From Vogesella urethralis (GTDB lineage: Bacteria; Pseudomonadota; Gammaproteobacteria; Burkholderiales; Chromobacteriaceae), in NCBI RefSeq assembly GCF_007644045.2, contig NZ_VMDW02000068.1, forward strand, positions 47,638 to 111,637: 64,000 bases of DNA. The letters run 5' to 3'. Under the pieces are notes generated by a model, which was given only the letters and a program-made list of their open reading frames with translations, was not told the origin of the DNA and ran no database searches. The number at the start of each line of letters is the position of its first letter. Position 1 is the stretch's first letter. Position numbers and translations under genes: made by a program. This document shows positions 44,595 to 53,321 of this stretch, piece by piece.

Positions 44595-45155
44595 ATGAGC
44601 AAGGCATTTACCCGAGAGCAGGACGAAGACGGCGACGACGATCTGCCCGCCGAGCAGCGGCTACCGGCCGCCACCAAGAACTACATCACACCCGCTGGCT
44701 GGGAGCGGCTGCGTCAGGAACTGAACCAGCTGGTGAAGCACGAGCGCCCGCACATGACCCAGGTAGTGAACTGGGCGGCCAGCAATGGCGACCGTTCGGA
44801 AAACGGCGATTACCTGTACGGCAAGCGCCGGCTGCGCGAAATCGACCGCCGCATCCGCTTTCTGACCAAGCGGCTGGAAATCGCCGAAGTGGTGGACCCG
44901 GAGCGGCGCGAAGCCTGCGACCAGGTGTTTTTTGCCGCCACGGTAGACATCCTGCGCGGCAACGGCAGCGAGCAGACGCTGAGCATTGTCGGCGTGGACG
45001 AGATCGACCTGTCGCGCGGCCACATCAGCTGGATTTCGCCGATCGCCCGCGTGCTGCTGAAAGCGCGTGAAGGGGATACCGTGTATTTCCGTGGCCCGGA
45101 CGGCGAAGAAGAGATCGAGATTCTGGCGGTGCGTTACCAGCGTATCGGCGAGTAA
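44595..45155 (+). CDS. greB: Transcript cleavage factor GreB
   Basis: 186 residues: an N-terminal coiled-coil (about 30-105; WERLRQELNQLVKHERPHMTQVVNWAASNGDRSENGDYLYGKRRLREID, with the acidic tip NGDRSENGDY) and a C-terminal FKBP-like domain. It rescues backtracked RNA polymerase. GreB-type spacing and RLEIAEVVDP identify it over GreA. An acidic N-terminal leader (DEDGDDD) of about 25 residues is extra. Confidence 0.93.
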   Translation: MSKAFTREQDEDGDDDLPAEQRLPAATKNYITPAGWERLRQELNQLVKHERPHMTQVVNWAASNGDRSENGDYLYGKRRLREIDRRIRFLTKRLEIAEVVDPERREACDQVFFAATVDILRGNGSEQTLSIVGVDEIDLSRGHISWISPIARVLLKAREGDTVYFRGPDGEEEIEILAVRYQRIGE

Positions 45156-45332
45156 AGGCTGCTGCCTGGTGGGGGCGACTCGTTGGTAAGTGGCCAGCGA
45201 CGGGTGTGCACCTGGTGGTGCGCGGGAAGTCGTGGTGAAGGTTGGGTACTGGCTTGGCTGTCTATTGTATGCAACAGCAGGCAGCGCGCCGTGCCGGCGG
45301 CCGGGGAAGGTTGGCCGCAGCGGGCTGGGTGC

Positions 45333-45770
45333 TCAGGCTTGGGCGCGGGCCATCATCTGGTTCACCTTCAACCAGCCTTCGGTGGCGTCCTGGCCGGCTT
45401 CGCCGAACGCTTGCAGCAGCAGGCGCGCCTGCTCGCGGTGTAGCGCTTCTTCCAGCTTGCGGCCTTCTTCGGTCAGGCGCAGCGCCTTGACGCGCTTGTC
45501 GTGCTCGGCGGTGCCGGCTTCGATCAGGTCCATTTCCACCAGCTGGCGCAGCGGGATGTTGATGGCCTGTTTGGTGACGCCCAGGCAGGCCAGCAGGTCC
45601 TTCACCGACAGCCCCGGATGCAGCGCCACGAAGAACAGGATGCGGTGGTGTACCCGCGCCAGCCCCCGTTTGGCCAGCATTTCGTCCGGCTTGTCGGTAA
45701 AAGCCTGATAGGCATGGAAAAACGCCTTCATCGCATCGCGTAACAATGTGTGGTTGGCTGCGGATTTCAT
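45333..45770 (-). CDS. MarR-family transcriptional regulator
   Basis: 145 residues. Winged helix about 50-115: LSVKDLLACLGVTKQAINIPLRQLVEMDLIEAGTAEHDKRVKALRLTEEG. Start set at the ATG 45770 (MKSAANHTLL). A longer frame could start at a TTG (45806), but that would read through the operator-like dyad. Divergent from the aminotransferase gene and probably regulates it and itself through the dyad at 45802-45816. Ligand unknown. Confidence 0.83.
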   Translation of the reverse strand: MKSAANHTLLRDAMKAFFHAYQAFTDKPDEMLAKRGLARVHHRILFFVALHPGLSVKDLLACLGVTKQAINIPLRQLVEMDLIEAGTAEHDKRVKALRLTEEGRKLEEALHREQARLLLQAFGEAGQDATEGWLKVNQMMARAQA

Positions 45771-45801
45771 GTTGACGTGCTCGTCACAAAGCGTTAATTT
45801 G

Positions 45802-45816
45802 GTCAAACAATTTGAC
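45802..45816. promoter_or_regulatory. Operator-like dyad GTCAAA-CAA-TTTGAC
   Basis: Perfect 6-bp arms, 3-base centre, between marR-type gene and aminotransferase gene, 31 bases from the former start and 32 from the latter. Size and symmetry suit MarR-family binding. Confidence 0.6.
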
Positions 45817-45848
45817 TAATAAAAGACGTGTCTGCCAAGGAGAGTAAC

Positions 45849-47000
45849 ATGTTTTCAGAACGCATCGAACGCCTGTCCGGCTCGCTGATCCGCGAGATCC
45901 TCGCTGCTGCACAGCGCCCGGAGGTGATTTCGTTTGCCGGTGGCCTGCCCGCGGCGGACTGTCTGCCCGAGCTGGATTTCAGCGGCGTACCGCCGCAACT
46001 GGCCCAGTACGGCACCAGCGAAGGCGAGCCGGAATTCCGCGCCGCCATCGTGGCCGAGCTGGCGCGTATCGGCCTGAATGTGGACGCATCGCAAGTACTG
46101 GTGCTGTCCGGTAGCCAGCAGGCGCTGGACCTGGCCGCCAAGCTGTTCATCGACCCGCATACCCCGGTGATTACCGAAGGCCCCACCTACCTGGCCGCGT
46201 TGCAGGTGTTCAAGCTGTTCGGCGCCGACATCACCACCGTGCAGCAAGAGCAGGGCCAATTGCCACCGGCGCGCCTGGCCGACGCCATTGCCAGCAGCAA
46301 AGCCAAGCTGGCCTACCTGATTCCGTCGTTCCAGAACCCGTCCGGCGCCTGTTACAGCGAGACCACCCGCCGTGGCCTGGCCGAGGTGATCGACGCAGCC
46401 AACTTGCCGGTGATCGAGGACGACCCGTACCGCGCACTGGCGTACGACGGCGAAGCGCCGCGCCCGCTGGTAACGCACCTGAAAACCGCGCCGTGGATTT
46501 ACTGCGGTTCGTTCTCCAAGACGCTGGCACCGGGCCTGCGCGTGGGCTACCTGGTGGCCTCGCCGGAGCTGATGCCCTACCTGCTGAAGCTGAAGCAGGC
46601 CGCCGACCTGCACACCAACCGTCTGGGCCAGTGGTTCAATACCCAGTGGCTGAACAGCGGCGACTATGTAGACCATCTGCAGCAGCTGCAGCAAAGCTAC
46701 AAGGTTGGCCGCGACGCCATGCAGCAGGCGCTGGAAACGCACTTTGCCGACCTGGCCGACTGGCTGGTGCCGCAGGGTGGCCTGTTCTTCTGGCTGAAGC
46801 TGAAGCAGCCGCGCGACACCCGCCCGCTGCTGAAAGTGGCATTGGAAGAAAACAACGTGGCTTTCATGCCGGGCGAGGCGTTCTACGCCAAGCCGGAAGA
46901 GGGCATCGGCCACCTGCGTCTGAACTTCAGCCACGCCTCGCCGGCGCGCATCGAGGAAGGCATCAAGCGCCTGGCCGGCGTGATCCGCGCCGCGCAGTAA
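45849..47000 (+). CDS. PLP-dependent aminotransferase (class I/II, 2-aminoadipate-type)
   Basis: 383 residues, fold type I. ISFAGGLPAADCLPE at the start, SGSQQALDLAAKLF, IPSFQNPSGACY, IEDDPY, and the PLP lysine in YCGSFSKTLAPGLRVGY near residue 226. The pattern matches the MocR-like/LysN/alpha-aminoadipate aminotransferase branch; substrate probably a branched-chain, aromatic or 2-aminoadipate-type amino acid. GGAGAG 4-9 bases before the ATG. Divergent MarR regulator upstream. Confidence 0.85.
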   Translation: MFSERIERLSGSLIREILAAAQRPEVISFAGGLPAADCLPELDFSGVPPQLAQYGTSEGEPEFRAAIVAELARIGLNVDASQVLVLSGSQQALDLAAKLFIDPHTPVITEGPTYLAALQVFKLFGADITTVQQEQGQLPPARLADAIASSKAKLAYLIPSFQNPSGACYSETTRRGLAEVIDAANLPVIEDDPYRALAYDGEAPRPLVTHLKTAPWIYCGSFSKTLAPGLRVGYLVASPELMPYLLKLKQAADLHTNRLGQWFNTQWLNSGDYVDHLQQLQQSYKVGRDAMQQALETHFADLADWLVPQGGLFFWLKLKQPRDTRPLLKVALEENNVAFMPGEAFYAKPEEGIGHLRLNFSHASPARIEEGIKRLAGVIRAAQ

Positions 47001-47009
47001 GGCAGGCAG

Positions 47010-47027
47010 GGTTGGCCGCGGCCAACC
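47010..47027. repeat. Perfect 18-bp palindrome of two fused words
   Basis: GGTTGGCCGCGGCCAACC, 9 bases after the aminotransferase stop codon: two oppositely oriented copies sharing their inner bases. Confidence 0.92.
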
Positions 47028-47041
47028 TGGTCTTGCAAAAG

Positions 47042-47075
47042 AACAAGGCCGCCAGGCATGCCTGGCGGCCTTGTT
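47042..47075. terminator. Bidirectional hairpin between aminotransferase and oxyR genes
   Basis: 34-bp perfect palindrome, arms AACAAGGCCGCCAGGCA, ending in TTGTT on both strands, between two converging genes. Confidence 0.8.
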
Positions 47076-47094
47076 GCGTCGTACGGCAAAGCAC

Positions 47095-48033
47095 TCAGAC
47101 GCGGGCGGCTTCGTCTTCCAGCATGCACACGTCGGGCAGGCCGGAGCGGAACACCGCCTGCTGCAGCGTCTGGATGGCTTTCTTGCGGAAGAACTGGCGG
47201 CGGGTCACCAGCATCACGCGGCGTTGCGGCACCGGCGGATGGAACGGAATGACCGACAGCAGGCCTTCGTCCGCCGGCGATACCGAGGTGGCGGGCAGCA
47301 CAGTGACGCCCATGCCGCTGGCCACCATGTGGCGGATGGTGTTCAGCGAGCTGCCTTGCACCATCGACGCCAGGCTGTTGCCCTGGTATTGCTTGCTGGC
47401 CACTTCGCTGCACGCCTGCAGCACCTGGTCGCGGAAGCAGTTGCCTTGCGACAGCAGCAGCACGCTCTCGTCGCGCAGGTCTTGCGCAAACAGGTAGTCG
47501 CGTTTTTCCCACGGGTGGCCCTTGGGCGTGGCTACCATAAACGGCTCGTCGTACAGCGGGTAGGCTTCGGTACCGGGCTCGTCGAACGGGTCGGCCACGA
47601 TGATGGCGTCCACTTCACCGCGCTTCAGCATTTCTGCCAGCCGCGAGGTGTAGTTTTCTTCCAGGATCAGCGGCATGTCCGGCGCCAGAATGCGCAGGGC
47701 CGGGATGAGCCGTGGCAGCAGGTAGGGGCTGATGGTGAAGATTACCCCCAGCTTCAGCGGCCCGGCCAGCTCGTTCTGGTGTTCGCCGGCCAGGCGTTTG
47801 ACCGTCTCGGCTTCTTCCAGCACCCGCTGCGACTGCTCGATGATGCGCTCGCCGATCTCGGTGACGCTCACTTCCTGGCCGCCACGCTCGAACAGGGTAA
47901 CGCCCAGCTCGTCTTCCAGCTTCTTGATGGCGATGGACAGCGTGGGCTGGCTGACAAAGCAGCTTTGAGCCGCGCGGCCAAAGTGGCGCTCGCGCGCCAC
48001 GGCCACGATGTAACGCAGTTCGGTCAGGGTCAT
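47095..48033 (-). CDS. oxyR: Peroxide-sensing LysR regulator OxyR
   Basis: 312 residues. N-terminal winged helix (TELRYIVAVARERHFGRAA, SQPTLSIAIKKLE) and the redox pair Cys199/Cys208 in SQGNCFRDQVLQAC, at exactly the E. coli OxyR positions. H2O2 oxidises the pair and the protein then activates catalase and peroxidase genes; none is in the window. Starts 4 bases after minE on the same strand, so it may be co-transcribed with minCDE. Confidence 0.93.
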   Translation of the reverse strand: MTLTELRYIVAVARERHFGRAAQSCFVSQPTLSIAIKKLEDELGVTLFERGGQEVSVTEIGERIIEQSQRVLEEAETVKRLAGEHQNELAGPLKLGVIFTISPYLLPRLIPALRILAPDMPLILEENYTSRLAEMLKRGEVDAIIVADPFDEPGTEAYPLYDEPFMVATPKGHPWEKRDYLFAQDLRDESVLLLSQGNCFRDQVLQACSEVASKQYQGNSLASMVQGSSLNTIRHMVASGMGVTVLPATSVSPADEGLLSVIPFHPPVPQRRVMLVTRRQFFRKKAIQTLQQAVFRSGLPDVCMLEDEAARV

Positions 48034-48037
48034 GATG

Positions 48038-48295
48038 TCAGCGCTGGTGTTCCGGCAGGACGATGTTGACTTCCAGTACCTCGAAATCGTCCTGGCGCTC
48101 TACCTGTACCTTGATGTCGTCCAGGTTGACCGACACGTATTTGGAAATCACTTCCATCAGCTCGCGTTGCAGCGCGGGCAGGTAGTCGGGGGCGCTGCGG
48201 CCGTTGCGTTCGTGCGCCAGAATGATCTGCAAGCGCTCGCGCGCAATGGAGGCCGTTTTCTGGCGTTTGCCGAAGATCATATCGATGAGGGACAT
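48038..48295 (-). CDS. minE: Cell-division topological specificity factor MinE
   Basis: 85 residues. N-terminal MinD-contact/amphipathic part ([30 protein letters not shown]) and a C-terminal dimer domain. It drives MinCD oscillation from pole to pole. 3 bases after minD. Confidence 0.95.
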   Translation of the reverse strand: MSLIDMIFGKRQKTASIARERLQIILAHERNGRSAPDYLPALQRELMEVISKYVSVNLDDIKVQVERQDDFEVLEVNIVLPEHQR

Positions 48296-48298
48296 GGC

Positions 48299-49111
48299 TT
48301 AGCCTCCGAACAGGCGCTTGAGGAAGCCTACTTTTTCGGCTTCCAGGAAACGCATCGGGCGGTTTTCGCCCAGGAAACGGCCCACAACGTCACCGTAGGC
48401 TTCGGCGGCGTCGCTGCCCTTCAGGTGAATGGCCGGGGTGCCGGAGTTGGACGCCTGCAGGATGGCTTGCGATTCCGGAATCACGCCGATCAGGTTGACG
48501 CGCAGGATTTCCTTCACGTCGTCTACCGACAGCATCTCGCCCTTGTCTACGCGCGACGGCGAGTAGCGGGTGATCAGCAGGTGCTCTTTTACCGGCTCGC
48601 GGCCTTCGATGGCGCGGCGCGACTTGGATGCCAGAATGCCCAGGATGCGGTCGGAGTCACGTACCGACGACACTTCCGGGTTGGTGACCACGATGGCTTC
48701 GTCGGCAAACAGCAGCGCCAGCAGCGCGCCTTTTTCGATACCGGCCGGCGAGTCGCACACGATGTACTCGAAGCCCATGTCAGCCATGTCCTTCAGTACT
48801 TTCTCTACGCCTTCTTCGCTCAGCGAGTCCTTGTCGCGGGTCTGCGACGCCGGCATCACGTACAGGTTGTCGCAGTGCTTGTCCTTGATCAGCGTCTGGT
48901 TCAGCGTGGCTTCGCCGTTGATCACGTTGATCAGGTCGTATACCACGCGGCGTTCGCAGCCCATGATCAGGTCGAGGTTACGCAGGCCAACGTCGAAGTC
49001 GATCACCGCGGTCTTGTGGCCGCGCAGGGCGAGGCCGGATGCGAAACTGGCGCTGGTGGTGGTCTTGCCTACGCCGCCTTTGCCGGAGGTAACAACAATG
49101 ATTTTTGCCAC
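48299..49111 (-). CDS. minD: Septum-site-determining ATPase MinD
   Basis: 270 residues, the usual length. Deviant Walker A GKGGVGKT at residues 10-17, IDFDVGLRNLDLIMGCERRV, C-terminal amphipathic membrane helix (KVGFLKRLFGG). GTG start at 49111, with AAGGAAGA 6-13 bases upstream; a TTG 14 codons earlier would add a non-homologous leader. Confidence 0.95.
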   Translation of the reverse strand: MAKIIVVTSGKGGVGKTTTSASFASGLALRGHKTAVIDFDVGLRNLDLIMGCERRVVYDLINVINGEATLNQTLIKDKHCDNLYVMPASQTRDKDSLSEEGVEKVLKDMADMGFEYIVCDSPAGIEKGALLALLFADEAIVVTNPEVSSVRDSDRILGILASKSRRAIEGREPVKEHLLITRYSPSRVDKGEMLSVDDVKEILRVNLIGVIPESQAILQASNSGTPAIHLKGSDAAEAYGDVVGRFLGENRPMRFLEAEKVGFLKRLFGG

Positions 49112-49142
49112 GATGGTCTTCCTTGCTTCGTCGTGATTCGTG

Positions 49143-49868
49143 TTATTCGCCAAGCGCCGTCATCACGAGGCGCTCGTTTTCTAGATAAATCTGAGTAGGC
49201 TTGCCCTGGATGCTGTCGGGCAGCGCTTGCTCGATGGTGCGGTAGACACCGGCAATCGATACCAGCTCGGCCTCCATCGCTTTCACGAAGATGCGCGCCT
49301 GGGTATTGCCGCGGGCACCGGCCAGCGCGCGGCCGCGCATCGGTGCGTACACATGGATGCTGCCGTCGGCGATCAGCTCGGCACCCACGTTGACCGTGGC
49401 CAGCACCACCAGATCACCGCCCTTGGCGTAGATCTGCTGGCCGGCGCGTACCGGGCGGTCAATCACCAGCGTACTGGCGGCGACTGGCGCTACCGCTGCG
49501 GCGGGTGCCGGTGCCGGGCTGGCTTCTACTGCCGGCAGGTCGCTGCGTGGCGCGGCACTGGCGTTGACGTAGGCCAGGCCATACTGGCGGGCCAGTTCGG
49601 CCACCGCCATGTCGCGGTGGCGTAGCGCAATGATGCGGATGCCCTTGGCCAGGAACAGGGCGCGGATCTGGTCCAGATCCAGTTGCGCCGGTTGTTCGAT
49701 GGCGTCCAGGTCAAGCAGGAATGCCTCGCTCTGCGAGGCGTCGATCTTGTTGCCGAAGCGTGCATCCAGCGCCGCTTCCAGCTGTGCGCAGTCTGCACTG
49801 CGCAGCAGCACGGCCAGCAAGTCCAGGCTGGCGGATTTGATTTCAAACAGGTTGGCCGCAGGGCTCAT
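49143..49868 (-). CDS. minC: Septum-site-determining protein MinC
   Basis: 241 residues: N-terminal domain (1-105), an Ala/Pro-rich linker (about 108-135), and a C-terminal beta-helix with [48 protein letters not shown] that binds FtsZ and MinD. It blocks FtsZ rings away from midcell. The GGTTGGCCGCA word at 49850 falls in the first codons (read on the other strand as A-A-N near residues 4-6). Confidence 0.95.
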   Translation of the reverse strand: MSPAANLFEIKSASLDLLAVLLRSADCAQLEAALDARFGNKIDASQSEAFLLDLDAIEQPAQLDLDQIRALFLAKGIRIIALRHRDMAVAELARQYGLAYVNASAAPRSDLPAVEASPAPAPAAAVAPVAASTLVIDRPVRAGQQIYAKGGDLVVLATVNVGAELIADGSIHVYAPMRGRALAGARGNTQARIFVKAMEAELVSIAGVYRTIEQALPDSIQGKPTQIYLENERLVMTALGE

Positions 49869-50129
49869 TGTATGGCTTCGCTACCGGATAGATTAAATTT
49901 ATCACCGGAGTGTAAAGCTTTGGCGTATGCCTTTCAACGCGCGGATACGGCTTTCGCGGCATACGGTGACAAAACGCAAGCGCGGGTGTGGTGTTTTTCC
50001 GTGACAGGCCGGTGCGGGCACCGCGCTGGATCGCCATAAATTTAACCGTCATGTCATGTTCGGCGGGCAAGATCCGGCAAAAGGTGTTGCAAAAATAGGT
50101 GCTTACCGCAGCATGGCACCGAAATCTGC
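49869..50129. other. Gene-free stretch between minC and the phasin promoter
   Basis: No coding sequence supported. Part must hold the minC promoter; TTTATC and TAAATTTATC near 49893-49904 are AT-rich candidates. The remainder shows nothing definite. Confidence 0.4.
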
Positions 50130-50179
50130 TTGACATTGCTGCGGTGCAATATAAAATCCGAATTGCTGCAATGCAGCAA
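50130..50179 (+). promoter_or_regulatory. Phasin promoter overlapped by two PhaR-like operators
   Basis: TTGACA at 50130-50135 and TAAAAT at 50152-50157, 16-base spacer. Between them TTGCTGCGGTGCAA (50136-50149), and just downstream the perfect 17-bp palindrome TTGCTGCAATGCAGCAA (50163-50179). TGC/GCA-rich dyads are the known type of binding site for PhaR, the repressor released by polyhydroxyalkanoate granules. Their position, inside and just after the core promoter, suits repression. Confidence 0.7.
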
Positions 50180-50234
50180 CAGGACTAACCACGGTTTTGC
50201 TGCTGAGTTCTCTCATTCGAAAAGGATCATCTCC

Positions 50235-50807
50235 ATGTTTACCAATGCACAAGAATTTTCCGCTTTCGGTCAGGCACAGTTCGACAAAGCCGTACGCCTG
50301 TCCTCCATCTTCCTGTCCAGCGCCGAGCGTCTGACCAACCTGCAACTGGAAATCGCCCGCAAAGTGCTGGCGTCCAACGCGGAAACCCTGAAGCAGCTGT
50401 CCAGCATCAAGGACCCGAAAGCGTTCGCCGAATTCCAAGCCGGTCTGGCCCAGCCCAGCCTGGACAAAGCCCTGAGCACCGCACGTGAAGTGTACGATGC
50501 CACGCTGGTAACCCAGACCGAGCTGACTTCCTTCGTGGAAGAGCAAGTTGCCGAAACCAACAAGCAAGTACTGGAAGCCATCGACCGTCTGGCTAAAACC
50601 GCCCCGGTGGGTTCCGAGCCGGCTGTTCAGGCCCTGAAAAACCTGGTGAGCACCAGCAGCGCCGCTTTCGAAAATGCCTCGAAGACCGCCAAGAAAGTGG
50701 GTTCCGAGTTCGCCGAAGCCAGCGTTGAAGCCGCAGAAACTTCCGCCAAAGCCGCCAGTGCTGCCGTAAGCCGCGCTCGCAAAGCTCCGGCTGCTCCGGC
50801 TGCTTGA
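50235..50807 (+). CDS. phaP: Phasin (polyhydroxyalkanoate granule-coat protein)
   Basis: 190 residues, phasin family: MFTNAQEFSAFGQAQFDKAVRLSSIFLSSAERLTNLQLEIARKVL at the start, mostly amphipathic helix, Ala/Lys-rich tail. It coats storage granules and limits their size. The start at 50235 follows AAAGGATC; upstream in-frame codons overlap the operators and are rejected. Monocistronic between the promoter above and a strong terminator. No phaA/B/C here. Confidence 0.9.
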   Translation: MFTNAQEFSAFGQAQFDKAVRLSSIFLSSAERLTNLQLEIARKVLASNAETLKQLSSIKDPKAFAEFQAGLAQPSLDKALSTAREVYDATLVTQTELTSFVEEQVAETNKQVLEAIDRLAKTAPVGSEPAVQALKNLVSTSSAAFENASKTAKKVGSEFAEASVEAAETSAKAASAAVSRARKAPAAPAA

Positions 50808-50844
50808 TGTACCAGCAGCGTGGCACTTGCCCGCTGCTGAAGCT

Positions 50845-50872
50845 AAAAAGCCCCTGCTTGCAGGGGCTTTTT
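50845..50872. terminator. Terminator after phaP
   Basis: AAAAAGCCCCTG, CTTG, CAGGGGCTTTTT; symmetrical A/T tracts, serves the converging gene too. Confidence 0.92.
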
Positions 50873-50878
50873 CTTTTG

Positions 50879-51562
50879 TTAGCGCGCGGGTGGCGTGGTG
50901 GCTGCAAGCGGGTTCCACTCCGCCAGCAGTCGCCTGGCAGGCTCGCTCAGCGTCAGGGCCGTTGCCAGCAGTTGGGCGAGCGTGAGGGCGTAATGGTCTT
51001 GTTGCTGCGGTGGCACACGGAACAGCGCCAGCAACGCGCCGGCATCTTGCGGTAGCGTTGTCAGCCCGTGATGGTGCAGGTATTGCCAGCACAATGCCTG
51101 CAGGCGTTCCGCCAGCTGCTGATGTTGTTGTAGCAGCGCGGCCCAGTCGGCTTGCTGGGCGGCACCGTGGCGCTGCAGCGTGTGTTGTATCAGCGCCGGG
51201 CTAGCCAGATAGAACAGGCTGTCGAACACGCGCTTGCAGAAGCCGGCAGCCCCCAGCGGGCCGCAATACAGCCAGGTTTGTGGCGTCCCGGTCAGGCTGT
51301 GCCATAGCGGATCACAGGCCGCGACAGTCGCAGGGCTACCGGCCAACAGCAGGCCGGGGTTGAGCGGGGAGTGGGGCCACAGCTGGCAGAGTTCCAGCCG
51401 GGTAATATCGGTGACGGGTGCTAGGGCGCTGGGCAGCGGGGCGCAATGAATGCGCCAGCCCTGCCAAAGGATGATGTCATCATCGCCGTCCGCGGCAATG
51501 TCCGGGTAACTGGATTGCAGGCGATGAATCAGGGCATCGCGTTCCGGACGGCAAGCTGGCAT
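50879..51562 (-). CDS. Hypothetical protein with a beta-hydroxyacid-dehydrogenase-like segment
   Basis: 227 residues, no clear family. The segment LLLAGSPATVAACDPLWHSL...LYCGPLGAAGFCKRVFDSLFYLASPALIQ (about residues 70-125) recalls the end of the Rossmann domain and the GPxGxGxxxK helix of 6-phosphogluconate/3-hydroxyisobutyrate dehydrogenases. The catalytic-type Lys is present, but no N-terminal GxGxxG dinucleotide motif is. Either a diverged, NAD-less relative or chance resemblance. Gln/Leu/His-rich C-terminal half. 9 bases downstream of the LysR gene on the same strand, so possibly co-transcribed. Confidence 0.55.
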   Translation of the reverse strand: MPACRPERDALIHRLQSSYPDIAADGDDDIILWQGWRIHCAPLPSALAPVTDITRLELCQLWPHSPLNPGLLLAGSPATVAACDPLWHSLTGTPQTWLYCGPLGAAGFCKRVFDSLFYLASPALIQHTLQRHGAAQQADWAALLQQHQQLAERLQALCWQYLHHHGLTTLPQDAGALLALFRVPPQQQDHYALTLAQLLATALTLSEPARRLLAEWNPLAATTPPAR

Positions 51563-51571
51563 GGTGACGAT

Positions 51572-52465
51572 TTAGCTGAGTTTCCATTCAAAGGTCTGCA
51601 GCCGCTTGATGAACCAACTCAGCGCCTGGCCTGGCTGCGCTTCTTTCCAGGCGTAGTGCAGCTGGACCGGTGTGCGCTTCTCTTCTACTTCCTTGATGAC
51701 CAGGCGGCCGGCTGCAACATCATCGTGAATGCGGCATAGCGGTAGAAAACCTACCCCAAGTCCGGCACGCTGAACAGCGATTTTGTCTTCTACTGTGGCG
51801 ACGGTCAGACGGCTTTGACCTTCTTGTATCGAAACGCTGCGTGGAGGCAGGCTGCGTGACGTGTCGGCGGCCACTGCCACGCGGTAGCGGCGGATCAGGT
51901 GCTGCGGGATGGGCTCTTCGGCGCTGGCCAGCGGGTGGTCGGGCGACACGCAGAACACAAAGCGGGTTTTGCCCATACTGCGTGTCTGGAAGGCGTGCCC
52001 GCCCTGGCTGTTTTCGGTGGCACCAATTGCCAGGTCGGCACGGCCATCGACCAGCGCGTCCCAGGTGCCGCCAAACACTTCACGGCTGATGCGCAGTTCG
52101 GTGTCGGCGCCCAGCTGGTTGAACTCTTCCAGTAACTGCAGCACGTCGTCGAAAAACAGCAGGTCGGACATGGCAATGCGCAGCTCGCCTTCCCAGCCGG
52201 TGGCGTGCGTCTTGACGCGGCTTTCAATCATGGCGGCCGAATCCAGCAGCGAACGGCCTTCCTTCAGCAGCAGTTCGCCGGTGGAGGTTAGCCTGGCCTT
52301 GTGCCCGCTGCGGTCGAACAGCTGCACGTTGAGGTCTTGCTCCAGCTTTTGCACGCTGTAGGTGATGGCCGACGGGACGCGGTACAGCTCTTCGGCTGCG
52401 GCGGCAAAGCTACCACGGCGGTCGATGGCATCCAGCACCATCAAGGCATCGAGAGAAAGTTTCAT
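51572..52465 (-). CDS. LysR-type transcriptional regulator
   Basis: 297 residues. Winged helix: MKLSLDALMVLDAIDRRGSFAAAAEELYRVPSAITYSVQKLEQDLNVQLF; substrate-binding domain follows. Divergent from a flavodoxin-fold NAD(P)H oxidoreductase gene 232 bases away, its likely target. This LysR plus quinone-reductase arrangement is common for electrophile or quinone responses (inference). Ligand unknown. Confidence 0.85.
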   Translation of the reverse strand: MKLSLDALMVLDAIDRRGSFAAAAEELYRVPSAITYSVQKLEQDLNVQLFDRSGHKARLTSTGELLLKEGRSLLDSAAMIESRVKTHATGWEGELRIAMSDLLFFDDVLQLLEEFNQLGADTELRISREVFGGTWDALVDGRADLAIGATENSQGGHAFQTRSMGKTRFVFCVSPDHPLASAEEPIPQHLIRRYRVAVAADTSRSLPPRSVSIQEGQSRLTVATVEDKIAVQRAGLGVGFLPLCRIHDDVAAGRLVIKEVEEKRTPVQLHYAWKEAQPGQALSWFIKRLQTFEWKLS

Positions 52466-52697
52466 CTTCAGAATATCTGAAAAAAAGAGTCAAAAAGTAA
52501 CGCTATATCCGTACTGGTCACGACAATATACTGTGTTTGACCGTCTGTTGCAGCCCAAGTCACTGGTTTTGAAACGCATTATGCGCTTTCCTGTGGCCCG
52601 GGTTCGGGCAGATTTTCTGAATTAGCGTTGCTGTCAGCCGGGCCCGGCACGTGCAGTCCATGCTATGCCCCCGTTCTAACCATAGAGGGAAAATGTC
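52466..52697. promoter_or_regulatory. LysR/flavodoxin divergent control region
   Basis: 232 bases. GTCACGACAATATACTGTGTTTGAC (52518-52542) is AT-rich and has half-site symmetry; a T-N11-A LysR box cannot be fixed. AGAGGGAAA just before 52698 is the flavodoxin ribosome binding site. Confidence 0.45.
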
Positions 52698-53252
52698 ATG
52701 ACTACCAAACTTGCCGTGGTGTACCACAGCGGCTACGGCCATACCGCCAAAGTAGCCGAGTTTGTGGCTGCCGGCGCGCGCGAGCACGCCGAGGTGTTGC
52801 TGCTCAACGCCGAAGAAGCCACCGCCCGTATCGACGAGCTGGCCGTTTGCGACGCCATCGTGTTCGGTGCCCCTACCTACATGGGCAGCGTATCGGCCCA
52901 GTTCAAGGCCTTCATGGATGCCAGCGCCAAGGTGTGGTACAGCCAGGGCTGGAAAGACAAGATCGCCGGCGGCTTTACCGTGTCCAACAGCCCCAGCGGC
53001 GACAAACTGAACACGCTGCAACAGCTGTCGGTGTTTGCTGCCCAGCACGGCATGATCTGGGTGGGCACCGGGCTGATGCCGGGTGGTACCATCGGCAGCG
53101 ATATCAACCGTTACGGCAGCTCGCTAGGCCTGATGACCCGTACCGACAATGCACCGGCAGAGGTGACGCCGGATGCGGCCGACCTGGAAACTTCCCGCCT
53201 GTTCGGTGCCCGTCTGGCGCAGAAAGCGGCGCAGTTCAAATGCGGCGCCTGA
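52698..53252 (+). CDS. Flavodoxin-fold NAD(P)H oxidoreductase (WrbA/NQO-like)
   Basis: 184 residues, one flavodoxin-like domain: VVYHSGYGHTAKVAEFV (FMN phosphate loop, residues 8-24), AIVFGAPTYMGSVSAQFKAFMD, and GGFTVSNSPSGDK. It probably reduces quinones or related electrophiles with NAD(P)H. Begins after a good ribosome binding site; ends with a TGCGGCCAACC word immediately after the stop codon. Confidence 0.85.
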   Translation: MTTKLAVVYHSGYGHTAKVAEFVAAGAREHAEVLLLNAEEATARIDELAVCDAIVFGAPTYMGSVSAQFKAFMDASAKVWYSQGWKDKIAGGFTVSNSPSGDKLNTLQQLSVFAAQHGMIWVGTGLMPGGTIGSDINRYGSSLGLMTRTDNAPAEVTPDAADLETSRLFGARLAQKAAQFKCGA

Positions 53253-53277
53253 TGCGGCCAACCGTGGCGCAGGCAAT

Positions 53278-53306
53278 AAAAAAGCCGGGTTACCCCGGCT
53301 TTTTTT
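53278..53306. terminator. Bidirectional terminator between flavodoxin and ppa genes
   Basis: A-run, GCCGGG, TTAC, CCCGGC, T-run, between converging genes. Confidence 0.9.
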
Positions 53307-53321
53307 GCGTCGGCAGCAGGC

